Made by a program: the position numbers and the translations under genes
The notes under the pieces: model-generated
Told to the model about the DNA's origin: nothing
The model's database searches: none
The model's input: only the letters and a program-made list of their open reading frames with translations
DNA from: Microbulbifer sp. ALW1
GTDB taxonomy: Bacteria; Pseudomonadota; Gammaproteobacteria; Pseudomonadales; Cellvibrionaceae
Assembly (NCBI RefSeq): GCF_009903625.1
Contig: NZ_CP047569.1
Coordinates: 1,086,501 to 1,150,500 of the forward strand
Direction of reading: 5' to 3'
DNA: 64,000 nucleotides
Part shown: in pieces, positions 1 through 9,697 of the stretch
Layout of the letters: every line of letters begins with the position of its first letter
Position numbering within the stretch: the stretch's first letter is position 1

Positions 1-557
1 AGGTGCTGTACGACGCAGGTATCCGCATTGCCGAGGTGCCGCTCAACCGGCCAAATGCGTTTGACAGTATCGCACGGCTCAGCGCCGCCATGGGCGAGCG
101 CATGCTGGTGGGCGCCGGTACCGTACTGGACACTGCCGCGGTTGAGCGGGTGGTGGACAGCGGTGGGCGCCTGTGTGTGGCGCCGAATGTCGATACCGCG
201 GTCATCGAGGCCAGCCTCGCGCGCGGCGCTGTTCCCATGCCCGGATTCCAGACCGTGACCGAAGCTTTCACTGCGATCAAGGCGGGTGCCCGCTGGCTCA
301 AGTACTTCCCCGCGGTAGGCGGGCTGGAGGCGGTCAAAGCCATGCGCGAAGTACTGCCGACAGAGATGAAAATCCTCGCCGTTGGCGGCGTGGATACTGG
401 CAACGTCCGCGCATTCCTCGATGGCGGATTCGACGGTGTCGGTATCGGTGGCGGCTTTTACAAATCCGGACGCCCACTGGTAGAAATCGGGCATTACGCA
501 CAAGCGGTTGCCGGGCGCATCGCCGGTATGAGTGAGCTGGAGGGCACAGCGCAATGA
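1..557 (+). CDS. dgoA: 2-dehydro-3-deoxy-6-phosphogalactonate (KDPGal) aldolase, 5'-truncated by window edge
   Basis: Class I aldolase of the KDPG/KDPGal family, which splits 2-keto-3-deoxy-6-phosphogalactonate into pyruvate and glyceraldehyde-3-phosphate. The visible part carries the family landmarks in order: GAGTV strand, APN, PGF, the Schiff-base lysine in LKYFP, and the phosphate-binding GGV and GIGGG loops. It resembles E. coli DgoA more than Eda. The reading frame is open to the left edge, so the GTG at position 3 is probably internal and about 20 N-terminal residues are missing. Its stop overlaps the next start (ATGA), so it is co-translated with the symporter. Next to a sulfatase and a glycosidase, it probably ends a galactose or 3,6-anhydrogalactose pathway; that pathway role is inferred. 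Confidence 0.85.
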   Translation, partial: VLYDAGIRIAEVPLNRPNAFDSIARLSAAMGERMLVGAGTVLDTAAVERVVDSGGRLCVAPNVDTAVIEASLARGAVPMPGFQTVTEAFTAIKAGARWLKYFPAVGGLEAVKAMREVLPTEMKILAVGGVDTGNVRAFLDGGFDGVGIGGGFYKSGRPLVEIGHYAQAVAGRIAGMSELEGTAQ

Positions 558-2305
558 GTATTTACGATTACACCGTGTTCGCCCTCTACGTGGCCGGCAT
601 GGTGGCGGTTGCCGGGATCTTCTACCGTCGCAACAAGAGCTTCAAAGATATGTTTGCCGCTGGTGGCCAGTCCCCTTGGTGGGTCTCCGGCCTCAGCAGT
701 TATATGACGCTGTTCAGCGCCGGCACCTTTGTGGTGTGGGGAGGACTGGCGTACAAGCACGGCATGGTGGCCATTTCCATCAACATGGCCAGTGGCCTGG
801 CGGCACTGCTGGTGGGCTTCTTTATCGCTTCGCGCTGGAAAGCGTTAAATATCGCCACCCCCGCAACCTATATCGAACTGCGTTTCGGCCGCACCGCGGT
901 GCACTACTACACCTGGATGCTGATGCTGGTACGTATCATCGGTTCGGCGGTGGCCTTGTATGCGCTTTCCACCATCCTGGTACCGCTGCTGCCCGGGGCA
1001 ACCGATGGCAACGGTGAAGTATCGGTGATACCCATCATCCTGATCTGCGGCCTTGTGATCGTGGCCTACACCATTATCGGCGGTCTCTGGGCCGTGCTGA
1101 TGACCGACGTGCTGCAGTTTATTGTGCTGAGTATTTCCGTGCTGTTCACCGTGTGGCTTGCGCTCGGCGACAGTGGTGGCCTCGCGGCATTCGCGCAGGC
1201 GGTGCCAGTCAACTTCCTCGACTTCACCAGCGCCGGCTATTCCTGGTTCTTCCTGCTGGGCTGGTGTGCCATCCACCTGTTTATGCTGGGTGCTGAGTGG
1301 GCGTTTGTGCAGCGGCACATCTCGGTGCCGAGCCAGCGCGATGCCCGCAAGGGGGCACTGTTGTTTGGTGCGCTGTACATCATCAGCCCCGCGATCTGGT
1401 TGCTCCCGGCCATGGTGTACCGCACGGTCGACCCGACCGCCGACCCTGAGCAGGCCTATATCCTGATGAGTCAGGCGGTTTTGCCACTGGGTATGCTGGG
1501 GCTGGTGGCCGCGGCCATGTTTTCCGCCACCGCCAGTATGGTGAGTTCACAGATCAATGTGTTCGCCGGCGTTATGACGGATCGCATCTACTGCGGCCTG
1601 TTGCGTCCGGGCGCCAGCGACGGCGAATCGGTGTGGGCCGGCCGCGTCGCTGCGGCCCTGCTGGGGCTGGCCATCATCGCCCTTGCCATGGCCATTCCTT
1701 ATCTGGGTGGGGCCGAAAAGGTGGTGTTCAGCCTGATGAGCCTGTTTATCAGCCCCATGTTCGCACCGGCACTATGGGGGCTGTTCAGCCGTCACATCTC
1801 CGCCAGCGCCGTGTGGCTGACCGCCGGCGTGGCAGTGACACTGGGTGTCCTGCTCAAGTATCTGGCGGCGCCAACAGGAATGCTCGCCGCTATTCCACAA
1901 TTTGACGGGCTGGTGCAGTGGACGGCGGACAATGCGCGCAGTCTGGATATTTATATTGGCGTGGTCGCGCCGTTGGTGGTCCTGTCATTGCTGGAAATTC
2001 GCGGTCGCCTCAAGGCGCGGGCCGCTGCCGGCTGGCTGTCGCTGCAGTCGGTGGCGGTGCATCGGGAAACCGATGCGGAGGCAAGTGCCGCGGATGGCCG
2101 CCTGCCGCTGATGATTGTCACCTGGTCGGTGCTGGCCTGTGCAGCGATCACGACGTTGCTGACACTGGTAAATCCCGGGGTTCGCTTCGAAATGGCCACA
2201 CTGTCCCTGTTGCTATTCATTACCGCCGCGATCTTGGGGCGTCTGCTGGCAAAGCCCGGCCTGCGCGAAGAACCCACAATCAATGCCCCGCAAGCCCGCG
2301 CCTGA
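554..2305 (+). CDS. sodium:solute symporter (SSS family)
   Basis: 583-residue inner-membrane transporter with about 13 hydrophobic segments, typical of the SSS/SLC5 family. The N-terminal YDYTVFALYVAGM segment and the GGQSPWWVSGLS region match the family's first two helices. It starts inside the stop codon of the aldolase gene (4-base overlap), so the two are translationally coupled. Symporters of this family often import sugars or uronates freed by outer enzymes. Here the substrate is probably a monosaccharide or small sugar acid from the polysaccharide attacked by the downstream sulfatase and glycosidase. The substrate cannot be read from the sequence. Confidence 0.88.
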   Translation: MSIYDYTVFALYVAGMVAVAGIFYRRNKSFKDMFAAGGQSPWWVSGLSSYMTLFSAGTFVVWGGLAYKHGMVAISINMASGLAALLVGFFIASRWKALNIATPATYIELRFGRTAVHYYTWMLMLVRIIGSAVALYALSTILVPLLPGATDGNGEVSVIPIILICGLVIVAYTIIGGLWAVLMTDVLQFIVLSISVLFTVWLALGDSGGLAAFAQAVPVNFLDFTSAGYSWFFLLGWCAIHLFMLGAEWAFVQRHISVPSQRDARKGALLFGALYIISPAIWLLPAMVYRTVDPTADPEQAYILMSQAVLPLGMLGLVAAAMFSATASMVSSQINVFAGVMTDRIYCGLLRPGASDGESVWAGRVAAALLGLAIIALAMAIPYLGGAEKVVFSLMSLFISPMFAPALWGLFSRHISASAVWLTAGVAVTLGVLLKYLAAPTGMLAAIPQFDGLVQWTADNARSLDIYIGVVAPLVVLSLLEIRGRLKARAAAGWLSLQSVAVHRETDAEASAADGRLPLMIVTWSVLACAAITTLLTLVNPGVRFEMATLSLLLFITAAILGRLLAKPGLREEPTINAPQARA

Positions 2306-2320
2306 CAGGAGCCTGTATCT

Positions 2321-3796
2321 ATGAAAAAACGTACTTTTTTTCCAGCGCTGGTCACTGCAATTCTGGTAGCGGTGTCCGGTTGTGATGCAGCGCCGCCTTC
2401 ATCCTCAGGCGATGGAGTACCGCAGAACAGTGTGGTACCCGAAGAGAAAACAGCAGCTCCCAACTTTGTGTTTATCTTTGCCGACGACCTGCGCTACGAC
2501 ACTCTGGGTACGACCAATCCGCAATTGCACACACCGAGTATCGACGGCTTCGCCGAAGAGGGAATGCGCTTTGGCAACGCCTTCAGTGTGCTGTCCGTGT
2601 GCAGCCCCAGTCGCGCCACGGTGCTGACCGGGCGCTACCCATCCTCCCACGGTGTTACTACCTATGGCGACACACCGGTGCGCCCCGGCAACCCCTCATT
2701 TGTCACCGCGCTGCGCGATGCGGGCTACCGCACTGGCGTGACAGGCAAGTGGCACTTGGGCAACACGCCACAGGAAATGGGCTTCCAGTCTGCAGATATA
2801 TTTCACGCGAACGGCCCCTGGTACGGACGCGAGGTGAGTGAGAATGGTGAAGCGAAAACCGTCCCCGGTTTTATCGAAACCTGGTCTGTTGACCGCTCGA
2901 TAGCGTTTCTGAAAGAGGCCGGTGCGAAACAGCAGCCATTCTTCCTCTGGTACAACACCCAGGTGCCGCATATGGATCACGAGTTTGCCTGGCCGGCGAG
3001 CGCGTCTTCCATGGATCGCTACGATGCGCAGCAGGTGCCACTACCCGCGTCCTACCCACCGGATCTCGATGCCACTGGCAAGCCCCCTTACCTGCAAGAA
3101 TCCCGCAGTTTTACCCGCGCGATGGAAGTGTACGGCTATAAGGACGAGGCGAAGTTGCGCGCCCATATCCGCGACTACTACGCGGCGGTCACCGATATGG
3201 ATGCCGAGGTAGGGCGCTTGCTGGAGTCACTGGAGACTCTCGGGCTCAGAGAAAATACCTATGTCATTTTCATGTCCGACAACGGCTGGCAGCTGGGCGA
3301 ACACGGCCTCACCAGCAAGGTGCTGGCTTACCGCCGCTCCATGCAGGTGCCGCTGTTGATCGCGGGCCCCGGCATTGAACCAGCACAGACCGACAGCATC
3401 GTCACCAACGCGGACCTGGCGCCGCTGATACTGGAGCTCGCGGGCGTGGCCCCGGCGGCGGAATTTCACGGCGAATCCTTTCGCGATCTGTTACTGAAAA
3501 AAGGCGATTTCGAGCGGGAATTTTTCTACTACGAATCCCCCACGCCGCAACTGGTACCGAGATCCTTTTTCGCTATTCGCAATAACCGGCATCTCTATAT
3601 TGAAACCTACGCTAACGGCGATGAAGGCAAAACAGCGAACGGTGGTACCGCGGCGCCGGAGTTTATTGAACTCTACGATATCGGCGGTGACCCGGATGAG
3701 CTGGTCAACCTGGCCCTGCAGCAGGGTCATGAAAAAATTCTGCGGCAGTATGCAGAGCAATTGAGAAGCGAGAGACAGCGGTACGGTTCTCTGTAG
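2321..3796 (+). CDS. type I formylglycine sulfatase, lipoprotein
   Basis: 491 residues. The N-terminus is a lipoprotein signal with lipobox VSGC and lipidated Cys21. The sulfatase signature C-S-P-S-R starts at Cys94, which should be converted to formylglycine; the ADDLRYD metal-binding motif (about residues 54-60), KWHLG and the late SDNGWQLGEHGL motif are all present. The overall pattern resembles iduronate-2-sulfatase-like S1 enzymes. It hydrolyses sulfate esters, probably on a galactan-derived oligosaccharide, while anchored facing the periplasm. It lies 15 bases after the symporter, in the same operon, with an AGGAG-type ribosome site just before ATG 2321. No formylglycine-generating enzyme is visible in the window. 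Confidence 0.9.
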   Translation: MKKRTFFPALVTAILVAVSGCDAAPPSSSGDGVPQNSVVPEEKTAAPNFVFIFADDLRYDTLGTTNPQLHTPSIDGFAEEGMRFGNAFSVLSVCSPSRATVLTGRYPSSHGVTTYGDTPVRPGNPSFVTALRDAGYRTGVTGKWHLGNTPQEMGFQSADIFHANGPWYGREVSENGEAKTVPGFIETWSVDRSIAFLKEAGAKQQPFFLWYNTQVPHMDHEFAWPASASSMDRYDAQQVPLPASYPPDLDATGKPPYLQESRSFTRAMEVYGYKDEAKLRAHIRDYYAAVTDMDAEVGRLLESLETLGLRENTYVIFMSDNGWQLGEHGLTSKVLAYRRSMQVPLLIAGPGIEPAQTDSIVTNADLAPLILELAGVAPAAEFHGESFRDLLLKKGDFEREFFYYESPTPQLVPRSFFAIRNNRHLYIETYANGDEGKTANGGTAAPEFIELYDIGGDPDELVNLALQQGHEKILRQYAEQLRSERQRYGSL

Positions 3797-3904
3797 TGAG
3801 AAGTGGCTGGTGCGCCGATATTCAGCCGGCAAGCCAGCCTCTACTTTAATCCCCGGTGCAACGCCGGAAACTCCATTAATTTAACGATAAAAATCGAGGA
3901 TGCG

Positions 3905-6883
3905 ATGATGAGTAGTCATACAGCGCACACTACACGTGCGTCCAAAATATGGGAAAAAGGCGCGCGCCTGGGCTCCGGTATTTCCCTCTTGTCCCTGTGC
4001 ATAGCGTCCGTCGCGGCTGGCGCAGCGGAATACACCATCAACACCGATTCGCCGCGTCAGGTAATCCAGGGTCTGGGCGTGGAGCTGCAGCTCGACAGTA
4101 TCGGCTCCGGCAACAACGGCCTGCCGGAGCAGGTCACCGGTATCCCGCACGACCTGATCCACTCCGAGCGCGAGCGCCTGAATAACGAAATGCTGCAGGG
4201 CTTCCGCTACGCGCGTCTGGCCATGGGCCTGTATTACCGCGGCCTCACCCTGGACGAAAAATACCTTGCGGAGCGCTATCCGGGACATCTTGAGGAAACC
4301 CGCAGCATCATCATGGATTCCGGTATGGAAGGCGCCTCGGCGGAGTACTGGTCGCAGACGCCTTATTGGAAATCCACCAACTCCTATATCGGCGGCGAGC
4401 TGCGCGACGATATCGACTACGAAGACTTCGGCGATGCGGTGATCAAGGACATCCAGCACTTCGAGCAGGGCGGTATCCCGGTGGTGCGCTGGTCACTGCA
4501 GAACGAGCCCTTTACCAGCAACAACCGCTACTCCAATACATATTTCCCCTCGGACGGCATCAAGTATTACGAGGCCTACTTGGCCACCGCCTCCAAGGTG
4601 CGCGCCTACAACCCGGATATTTTTCTCCATTCCGACAGTGGCCACGGCCAGAAGAGTTCGCGCGTGGACCTGATCCACGAAGACCCCGCGGCGCTAGCGC
4701 TGGTGGACGGCTGGAGCTGGCACAAGATCGGCACCAATTCGAATGACCAGATCAAAAATGCCGACTACTACAACAGCGAGACCCACGGCAAACCGGTCTA
4801 CAACAACGAGTTCGAGTACCTGGACGGCAAGACCAGCGTCGACCGCATGATCAACACCGCCCAGTCGATCATGAACTGGATGACCTTCATGGACTCGCCC
4901 ACCTGGTACTGGCTGCACGCGCTCAAGCCCAGTTACAACAAAGAGTCCGAAGGCTACGGCCTCGGGCTGTGGCGTCCGGGTGACGACAATAATTTCGACC
5001 AGTACAGCCACATAGCCCCGCACCACTGGGATTACCTGAATACGAACTGGAACGGTATCGCCGGCTTTGTGAAGTACATGCCGTGGGACTCGGTGCGCCA
5101 GCACGTGAACGAGCAGAAGGTGCGCTTCAACCAGCGCATCATGTCCTGGAAAACCCCGTCCGGGCAGATGGTGTTCGCGCTCACCAACCGCAACACCACG
5201 CCATTCACTTATACCATCGACATCAGCAAAACCAGCGGCGCGTTTACCGGCCGCCGCTTCGACGTCGCCGAGCGCGATGCCTATATCGGCGAAGTGAGCG
5301 GTGCGAGCGTGGCGATCACCGTGCCGCCGCAGTCGGTGGAGTTCTGGGTCGAGTACGACCAACAAAAGCCCACCTTCAGTATTTCAACGGTGGGTATGGA
5401 TATCTGTGAAAACGCGGCGGTCAAGCGCAGCGCTCAGGGACCTTGTGCACAGACCGCCTCCACCGGGGTGCTGAAGGTCAAGCGCATTGGCGGCGACGAC
5501 CGCGCGGTAACCGTGCAACTGGTGGACCGCAGCTCTGCCAATGCTGGCGAGGACTTTGCGAGTATCCCACTGACGGCGCATTTCGACCAGGGACAGGATA
5601 CGGTGATGATTCCTGTGGCTCCGATTGATGATACCCAGGGCGAAACCACGGAAAACATCAGTTTCGAGCTGGCCATTCACAACGACTACAACGTTGCCGC
5701 AGCAAACCGCGCGACCATCAAACTGCACGACGATGGTGATGACGAACTCAACTGGGTGGGCGTCTATCCGGTGAGCGACGGCGCCGAGTCCGGTATGCCA
5801 GTTGTGGTGGAGCTGGTGCGCTCCGGCGACCTGTCGCGCGCGCTGGATGTGAACTACCAGCTTGGCGGCAGCGCCACCGGTGGCAGCGATTACTCGATCC
5901 TGGGCAACCGCGCCTACTTTGCGTCGGGCCAAGAGCGCGTGCGCGTCGAGGTGCCGGTGCTGGACGATCGCGAGCTGGAAGAGCACGAGACCCTGTCGGT
6001 GGCGCTGCTGCCCTCTGATAAGTACTACGTGAGCAGCCCCATCGCCACCCAGAAAATCACCGACGACGAGCGCCCCTTGACCTTGGTGGTGGACAATGCG
6101 GACGCCGGCCGTGTAGCCGTCAACGGCGACTGGGCCACCAGCAGCTTCTCCGACGAGCGCCACGGTGCCGACTACCTGCACGACCGCAAAAACGGCAAGG
6201 GCAGCAAGTCGGTCACCTTCAGCCCGCTGCTGCCGTCCGCCAGTGCCTACGCCGTATCAGTGATCTACAGCGCCGGTAACGACCGCGCCAACAATGTGCC
6301 GGTAACCATCAATCATGCCGGTGGCAGCAATACGGTGACCGTCAATCAGCAGGAAAACGGCGGCAACTGGGTCGGCCTCGGCGAATACCAGTTCAGCGGT
6401 AACAACGCGGATTTGGTGACCATCGCCAACACCGGTACCAGCGGCTTCGTGATGGCCGACGCGGTGCGCTTCGAGGATCTGGGCACCGTGATCGACAACA
6501 CCCAGGCGCAGCTCACCGGTAGTTGGAACGTGAGCAGCTTCGCGGCTGAGCGTATTGGTGGTGACTATCTGCATGATCGCAACATGCCCAAGGGCGAGCT
6601 TGCCGCCACCTATGCATGGCAGGCGCCGACTAGCGGCGACTACATCGTCTATGTGTACTACAACAGCCTGTCCGACCGCGCCACCAACGTACCGGTGACC
6701 GTGGAGTACGCCGATGGCAGCGAGACCGTCACCATAGACCAGACCCGCAACGGCGGCGCCTGGCAGCCGCTGGGTGTTTTCCCGCTGGAAGCTGACCAGA
6801 CCGCACGGGTAACCATCAGCAACGCTGGTACCGACGGCTTTGTAATTGCAGATGCGATTCGCTGGGTGGCAGTTGCGCGCTGA
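3905..6883 (+). CDS. secreted clan GH-A glycoside hydrolase (GH30-like) with Calx-beta and golvesin-like modules
   Basis: About 992 residues. I chose ATG 3905 (or 3908) because GAGGA lies at 3896-3900; an upstream in-frame ATG at 3803 lacks a ribosome site. Order of parts: signal peptide (about 1-41, ending AAGA-AEYT); catalytic region about 42-485 with IQGLG at its start, a QNEP motif (putative acid/base Glu201) and a second acidic motif NNEFEY (putative nucleophile Glu302); two Calx-beta-like repeats (about 490-610 and 616-721); and two golvesin/Xly-CBD-like modules (about 726-858 and 861-992) that both contain the NVPVT and ADA(V/I)R signatures. This suits a secreted enzyme acting on a polysaccharide. 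The exact GH family and substrate are uncertain; a sulfated galactan is inferred from the sulfatase and KDPGal aldolase next door. Confidence 0.8.
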   Translation: MMSSHTAHTTRASKIWEKGARLGSGISLLSLCIASVAAGAAEYTINTDSPRQVIQGLGVELQLDSIGSGNNGLPEQVTGIPHDLIHSERERLNNEMLQGFRYARLAMGLYYRGLTLDEKYLAERYPGHLEETRSIIMDSGMEGASAEYWSQTPYWKSTNSYIGGELRDDIDYEDFGDAVIKDIQHFEQGGIPVVRWSLQNEPFTSNNRYSNTYFPSDGIKYYEAYLATASKVRAYNPDIFLHSDSGHGQKSSRVDLIHEDPAALALVDGWSWHKIGTNSNDQIKNADYYNSETHGKPVYNNEFEYLDGKTSVDRMINTAQSIMNWMTFMDSPTWYWLHALKPSYNKESEGYGLGLWRPGDDNNFDQYSHIAPHHWDYLNTNWNGIAGFVKYMPWDSVRQHVNEQKVRFNQRIMSWKTPSGQMVFALTNRNTTPFTYTIDISKTSGAFTGRRFDVAERDAYIGEVSGASVAITVPPQSVEFWVEYDQQKPTFSISTVGMDICENAAVKRSAQGPCAQTASTGVLKVKRIGGDDRAVTVQLVDRSSANAGEDFASIPLTAHFDQGQDTVMIPVAPIDDTQGETTENISFELAIHNDYNVAAANRATIKLHDDGDDELNWVGVYPVSDGAESGMPVVVELVRSGDLSRALDVNYQLGGSATGGSDYSILGNRAYFASGQERVRVEVPVLDDRELEEHETLSVALLPSDKYYVSSPIATQKITDDERPLTLVVDNADAGRVAVNGDWATSSFSDERHGADYLHDRKNGKGSKSVTFSPLLPSASAYAVSVIYSAGNDRANNVPVTINHAGGSNTVTVNQQENGGNWVGLGEYQFSGNNADLVTIANTGTSGFVMADAVRFEDLGTVIDNTQAQLTGSWNVSSFAAERIGGDYLHDRNMPKGELAATYAWQAPTSGDYIVYVYYNSLSDRATNVPVTVEYADGSETVTIDQTRNGGAWQPLGVFPLEADQTARVTISNAGTDGFVIADAIRWVAVAR

Positions 6884-6946
6884 GCGAGCAGCCGTTTAAG
6901 AAGCTTGCCGAGCGCCTGTTGGATAATTTTCGGGGCACTGGCAAAA

Positions 6947-6977
6947 AGAAAGGGCGACCAATATGGTCGCCCTTTCT
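6947..6977. terminator. bidirectional intrinsic terminator between glycosidase gene and tex
   Basis: A perfect 14-bp stem (6947-6960 with 6964-6977) and a 3-base loop lie between two convergent genes. On the minus strand the stem runs into five T residues, so it is a strong terminator for tex; on the plus strand the T run is weaker. Confidence 0.85.
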
Positions 6978-6998
6978 CGTTTGCGAGGGACGAGTGGC

Positions 6999-9347
6999 TT
7001 ACTTCTTACCCTTCATCGCCGCCGCCAGCAGGTCGCCCATGCTGCCGCGGCCGCCGTTGCCAGCGCTTTGCTGCTGGCGGCTGCGGTTGTTGTGACGCTG
7101 GGCCTGTCTGGTTTCGCGGTGGTCGCCTTTCTTGACGCCGCCGCTGCCCTGTTCACCGGGCTCGTCGCTCATGCGCATGGACAGGCCGATACGCTTGCGC
7201 GCCACGTCCACTTCCATCACCTTCACCTTGACGATGTCGTTCGCCTTGACCACTTCGTGCGGGTCTTTGACGAACTTCTCGGACAATGCAGAGATGTGTA
7301 CCAGGCCGTCCTGGTGCACGCCGATATCCACAAACGCACCGAAGTTGGTGACGTTGGTGACGGTGCCTTCCAGCACCATGCCCGGACGCAGGTCCTTGAT
7401 CTCTTCCACGCCCTCTTCGAACTTGGCGGTGCGGAATTCCGGACGCGGGTCGCGGCCGGGTTTTTCCAGTTCGGCGATGATGTCTTTTACCGTGGGCAGG
7501 CCGAATTTTTCATCGGTGTAGTCCGCCGGGTTCAGCTTGCGCAGGAAGCCGGAGTCGCCGATCAGGCCGTTGATCTCGCGGCCGTTTTTCTCCGCGATGC
7601 GTTTCACCACGATATAGGATTCCGGGTGCACGCCGGATTTATCCAGTGGATCTTCGCCGTTGTTGATACGCAGGAAGCCCGCGGCCTGTTCGAACGCCTT
7701 GGGCCCGAGGCGCGGGACTTCTTTCAGCTGCGCGCGGTTTTTGAAGGCACCGTTCTGGTCGCGGTAGCTGACGATGTTGTTGGCGATGGACTGACTGAGG
7801 CCGGATACACGCGCCAGCAGCGGTGCGGAGGCGGAGTTCAGCTCGGCGCCGACGCCGTTTACACAGTCTTCCACCACCGCGTCCAGGGAGCGCGCCAGCT
7901 GGGACTGGGAAACGTCGTGCTGGTACTGGCCCACACCGATGGATTTGGGATCGATCTTCACCAGTTCGGCCAGCGGGTCTTGCAGGCGACGGGCGATGGA
8001 GATGGCACCGCGGATGGTCACGTCCAGGTCCGGGAATTCGCGCGCGGCGAATTCGGAGGCGGAGTACACGGAGGCGCCGGCCTCGTTCACCATCACTTTC
8101 TGCGCGGTGAGTTTGTACTGCTTGATGGTGTCACCGACAAACTTGTCGGTCTCGCGGCTGGCGGTGCCGTTGCCGATGGCGATCAGGCCCACGTCGTACT
8201 TGTTGCAGAAGGCAGCGATGATCGCGGCGGATTCCTGGATGCGGTTCTGCGGCGGTGTGGGGTAGATGGCGGTGTGGTCCAGCACCTTGCCGGTGGCGTC
8301 CACCACGGCCACTTTCACCCCGGTACGCAGGCCCGGGTCGAGGCCGATGGTGGCCTTCTGGCCGGCCGGGGCCGCCAGCAGCAGGTCTTTCAGGTTGCGG
8401 GAGAACACCTTGATGGCCTCTTCTTCTGCCATTTCCCGCAGCTGGCCCAGCAGGTCGGTTTCCAGGCTGGTCAGCAGTTTGATGCGCCAGGTCCAGCGCA
8501 CCACTTCGCCCAGCCATTTGTCGGCGGCGCGGCCGTGGTCTTCGATCTCCACGTGGCGGGCGATCATGGTCTCGCAGGGGTGGCCCTGGGCTGGAGTGCG
8601 CTCTTCATCGCCCTCAAGGCCCAGGTTGATGGCGAGAATACCTTCGTTGCGGCCGCGGAAGATGGCCAGGGCGCGGTGGCTCGGCACCTTGGAGAAGGGT
8701 TCGGCGTACTCGAAGTAGTCGCGGAACTTGGCGCCTTCCTCTTCCTTGCCGTCCAGCAGCTTGGATTTCACCTGGCCTTCGCGCTGTAAATAGTCGCGCA
8801 GCTTGCCCAGCAGCTCGGCGTCTTCGGCGAAGCGCTCCATCAGGATGAATTTGGCTCCATCCAGCGCGCCCTTGATGTCTTTGACGTGCAGCGCGGGATC
8901 TTCGTTGTCGCTGTTGAGGTACTTCTGCGCTTCCTCTTCCGGGTTCAGGGTCGGGTCGGCGTAGAGGGCGTCGGCCAGTGGTTCCAGGCCCGCTTCGATG
9001 GCGATCTGGCCTTTGGTGCGGCGCTTGGGCTTGTAGGGAAGGTAGAGGTCTTCGAGGCGGTTCTTGGTATCGGCGGCATTGATCTGGGTGGCGAGTTCCG
9101 GCGTAAGTTTGCCCTGCTCGTCGATGCTTTTGAGGATGGCCGCGCGGCGCTCTTCCATCTCGCGCAGGTAGCGCAGGCGGTCTTCCAGGGTACGCAGCTG
9201 GGAGTCGTCCAGTTCGCCAGTGACCTCTTTCCGGTAGCGGGAGATGAAGGGTACGGTGGCGCCTTCATCCAGCAGTCCCACGGCAGCGGCCACCTGTTGG
9301 GGGCGCACGTTCAGTTCTTCGGCAATACGGGCGTTGATATCCAACAT
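6999..9347 (-). CDS. tex: Tex, RNA-binding transcription accessory protein
   Basis: 782 residues, the usual Tex length. The N-terminal Tex domain, the RNase H-like YqgF core (starting near [11 protein letters not shown]), the helix-hairpin-helix part ([11 protein letters not shown]) and a C-terminal S1 RNA-binding domain (about 650-722, [15 protein letters not shown]) are all present, followed by a basic, glutamine-rich tail. Tex binds nucleic acid and influences transcription and stress tolerance. It is transcribed alone and convergent with the glycosidase operon, with which it shares a terminator. A weak ribosome site precedes the ATG at 9347. Confidence 0.96.
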   Translation of the reverse strand: MLDINARIAEELNVRPQQVAAAVGLLDEGATVPFISRYRKEVTGELDDSQLRTLEDRLRYLREMEERRAAILKSIDEQGKLTPELATQINAADTKNRLEDLYLPYKPKRRTKGQIAIEAGLEPLADALYADPTLNPEEEAQKYLNSDNEDPALHVKDIKGALDGAKFILMERFAEDAELLGKLRDYLQREGQVKSKLLDGKEEEGAKFRDYFEYAEPFSKVPSHRALAIFRGRNEGILAINLGLEGDEERTPAQGHPCETMIARHVEIEDHGRAADKWLGEVVRWTWRIKLLTSLETDLLGQLREMAEEEAIKVFSRNLKDLLLAAPAGQKATIGLDPGLRTGVKVAVVDATGKVLDHTAIYPTPPQNRIQESAAIIAAFCNKYDVGLIAIGNGTASRETDKFVGDTIKQYKLTAQKVMVNEAGASVYSASEFAAREFPDLDVTIRGAISIARRLQDPLAELVKIDPKSIGVGQYQHDVSQSQLARSLDAVVEDCVNGVGAELNSASAPLLARVSGLSQSIANNIVSYRDQNGAFKNRAQLKEVPRLGPKAFEQAAGFLRINNGEDPLDKSGVHPESYIVVKRIAEKNGREINGLIGDSGFLRKLNPADYTDEKFGLPTVKDIIAELEKPGRDPRPEFRTAKFEEGVEEIKDLRPGMVLEGTVTNVTNFGAFVDIGVHQDGLVHISALSEKFVKDPHEVVKANDIVKVKVMEVDVARKRIGLSMRMSDEPGEQGSGGVKKGDHRETRQAQRHNNRSRQQQSAGNGGRGSMGDLLAAAMKGKK

Positions 9348-9697
9348 CTTGTTATTTACATCCTCGATGAGTCTATGGCCGGTGGCCTGCGGAAAATATG
9401 GGCGCAGTATTCACCGGTAGCAGCGAAACGAAATGAATGGGTTCGATCAAAGTGTGTCCAACCTTCTGGCCAAACAGAGATGGCGACCGATGCTAAAAAC
9501 GGCGGCCATTATGGGCCATGGGGCGGCGTCTACCAAGATTGACAGAGCAGCGATTTTTGCGCCCGGGAAATTGCTCACAGAGCCCGTTTGCGGTCAAGTG
9601 CACTTAGTTGCGACAGCCTGCATCCGAGGACAGTTTCAATCTCGTCAGACTCCAGTAGAATGCGTAACTAGTTAAATTTTGATCAATGGAAGCGTCT
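9348..9697. other. divergent intergenic region, no gene seen
   Basis: Divergent promoter region between tex and the RND adaptor. A short open frame at 9433-9675 has no ribosome site or recognisable product. I see no clear operator or hairpin here. Confidence 0.5.

Noticed and set aside
6963..8789. Long plus-strand open frame of about 608 codons
   Set aside because: It lies opposite tex in a high-GC region and has the His/Gly/Ala/Val-rich look of an antisense shadow frame.
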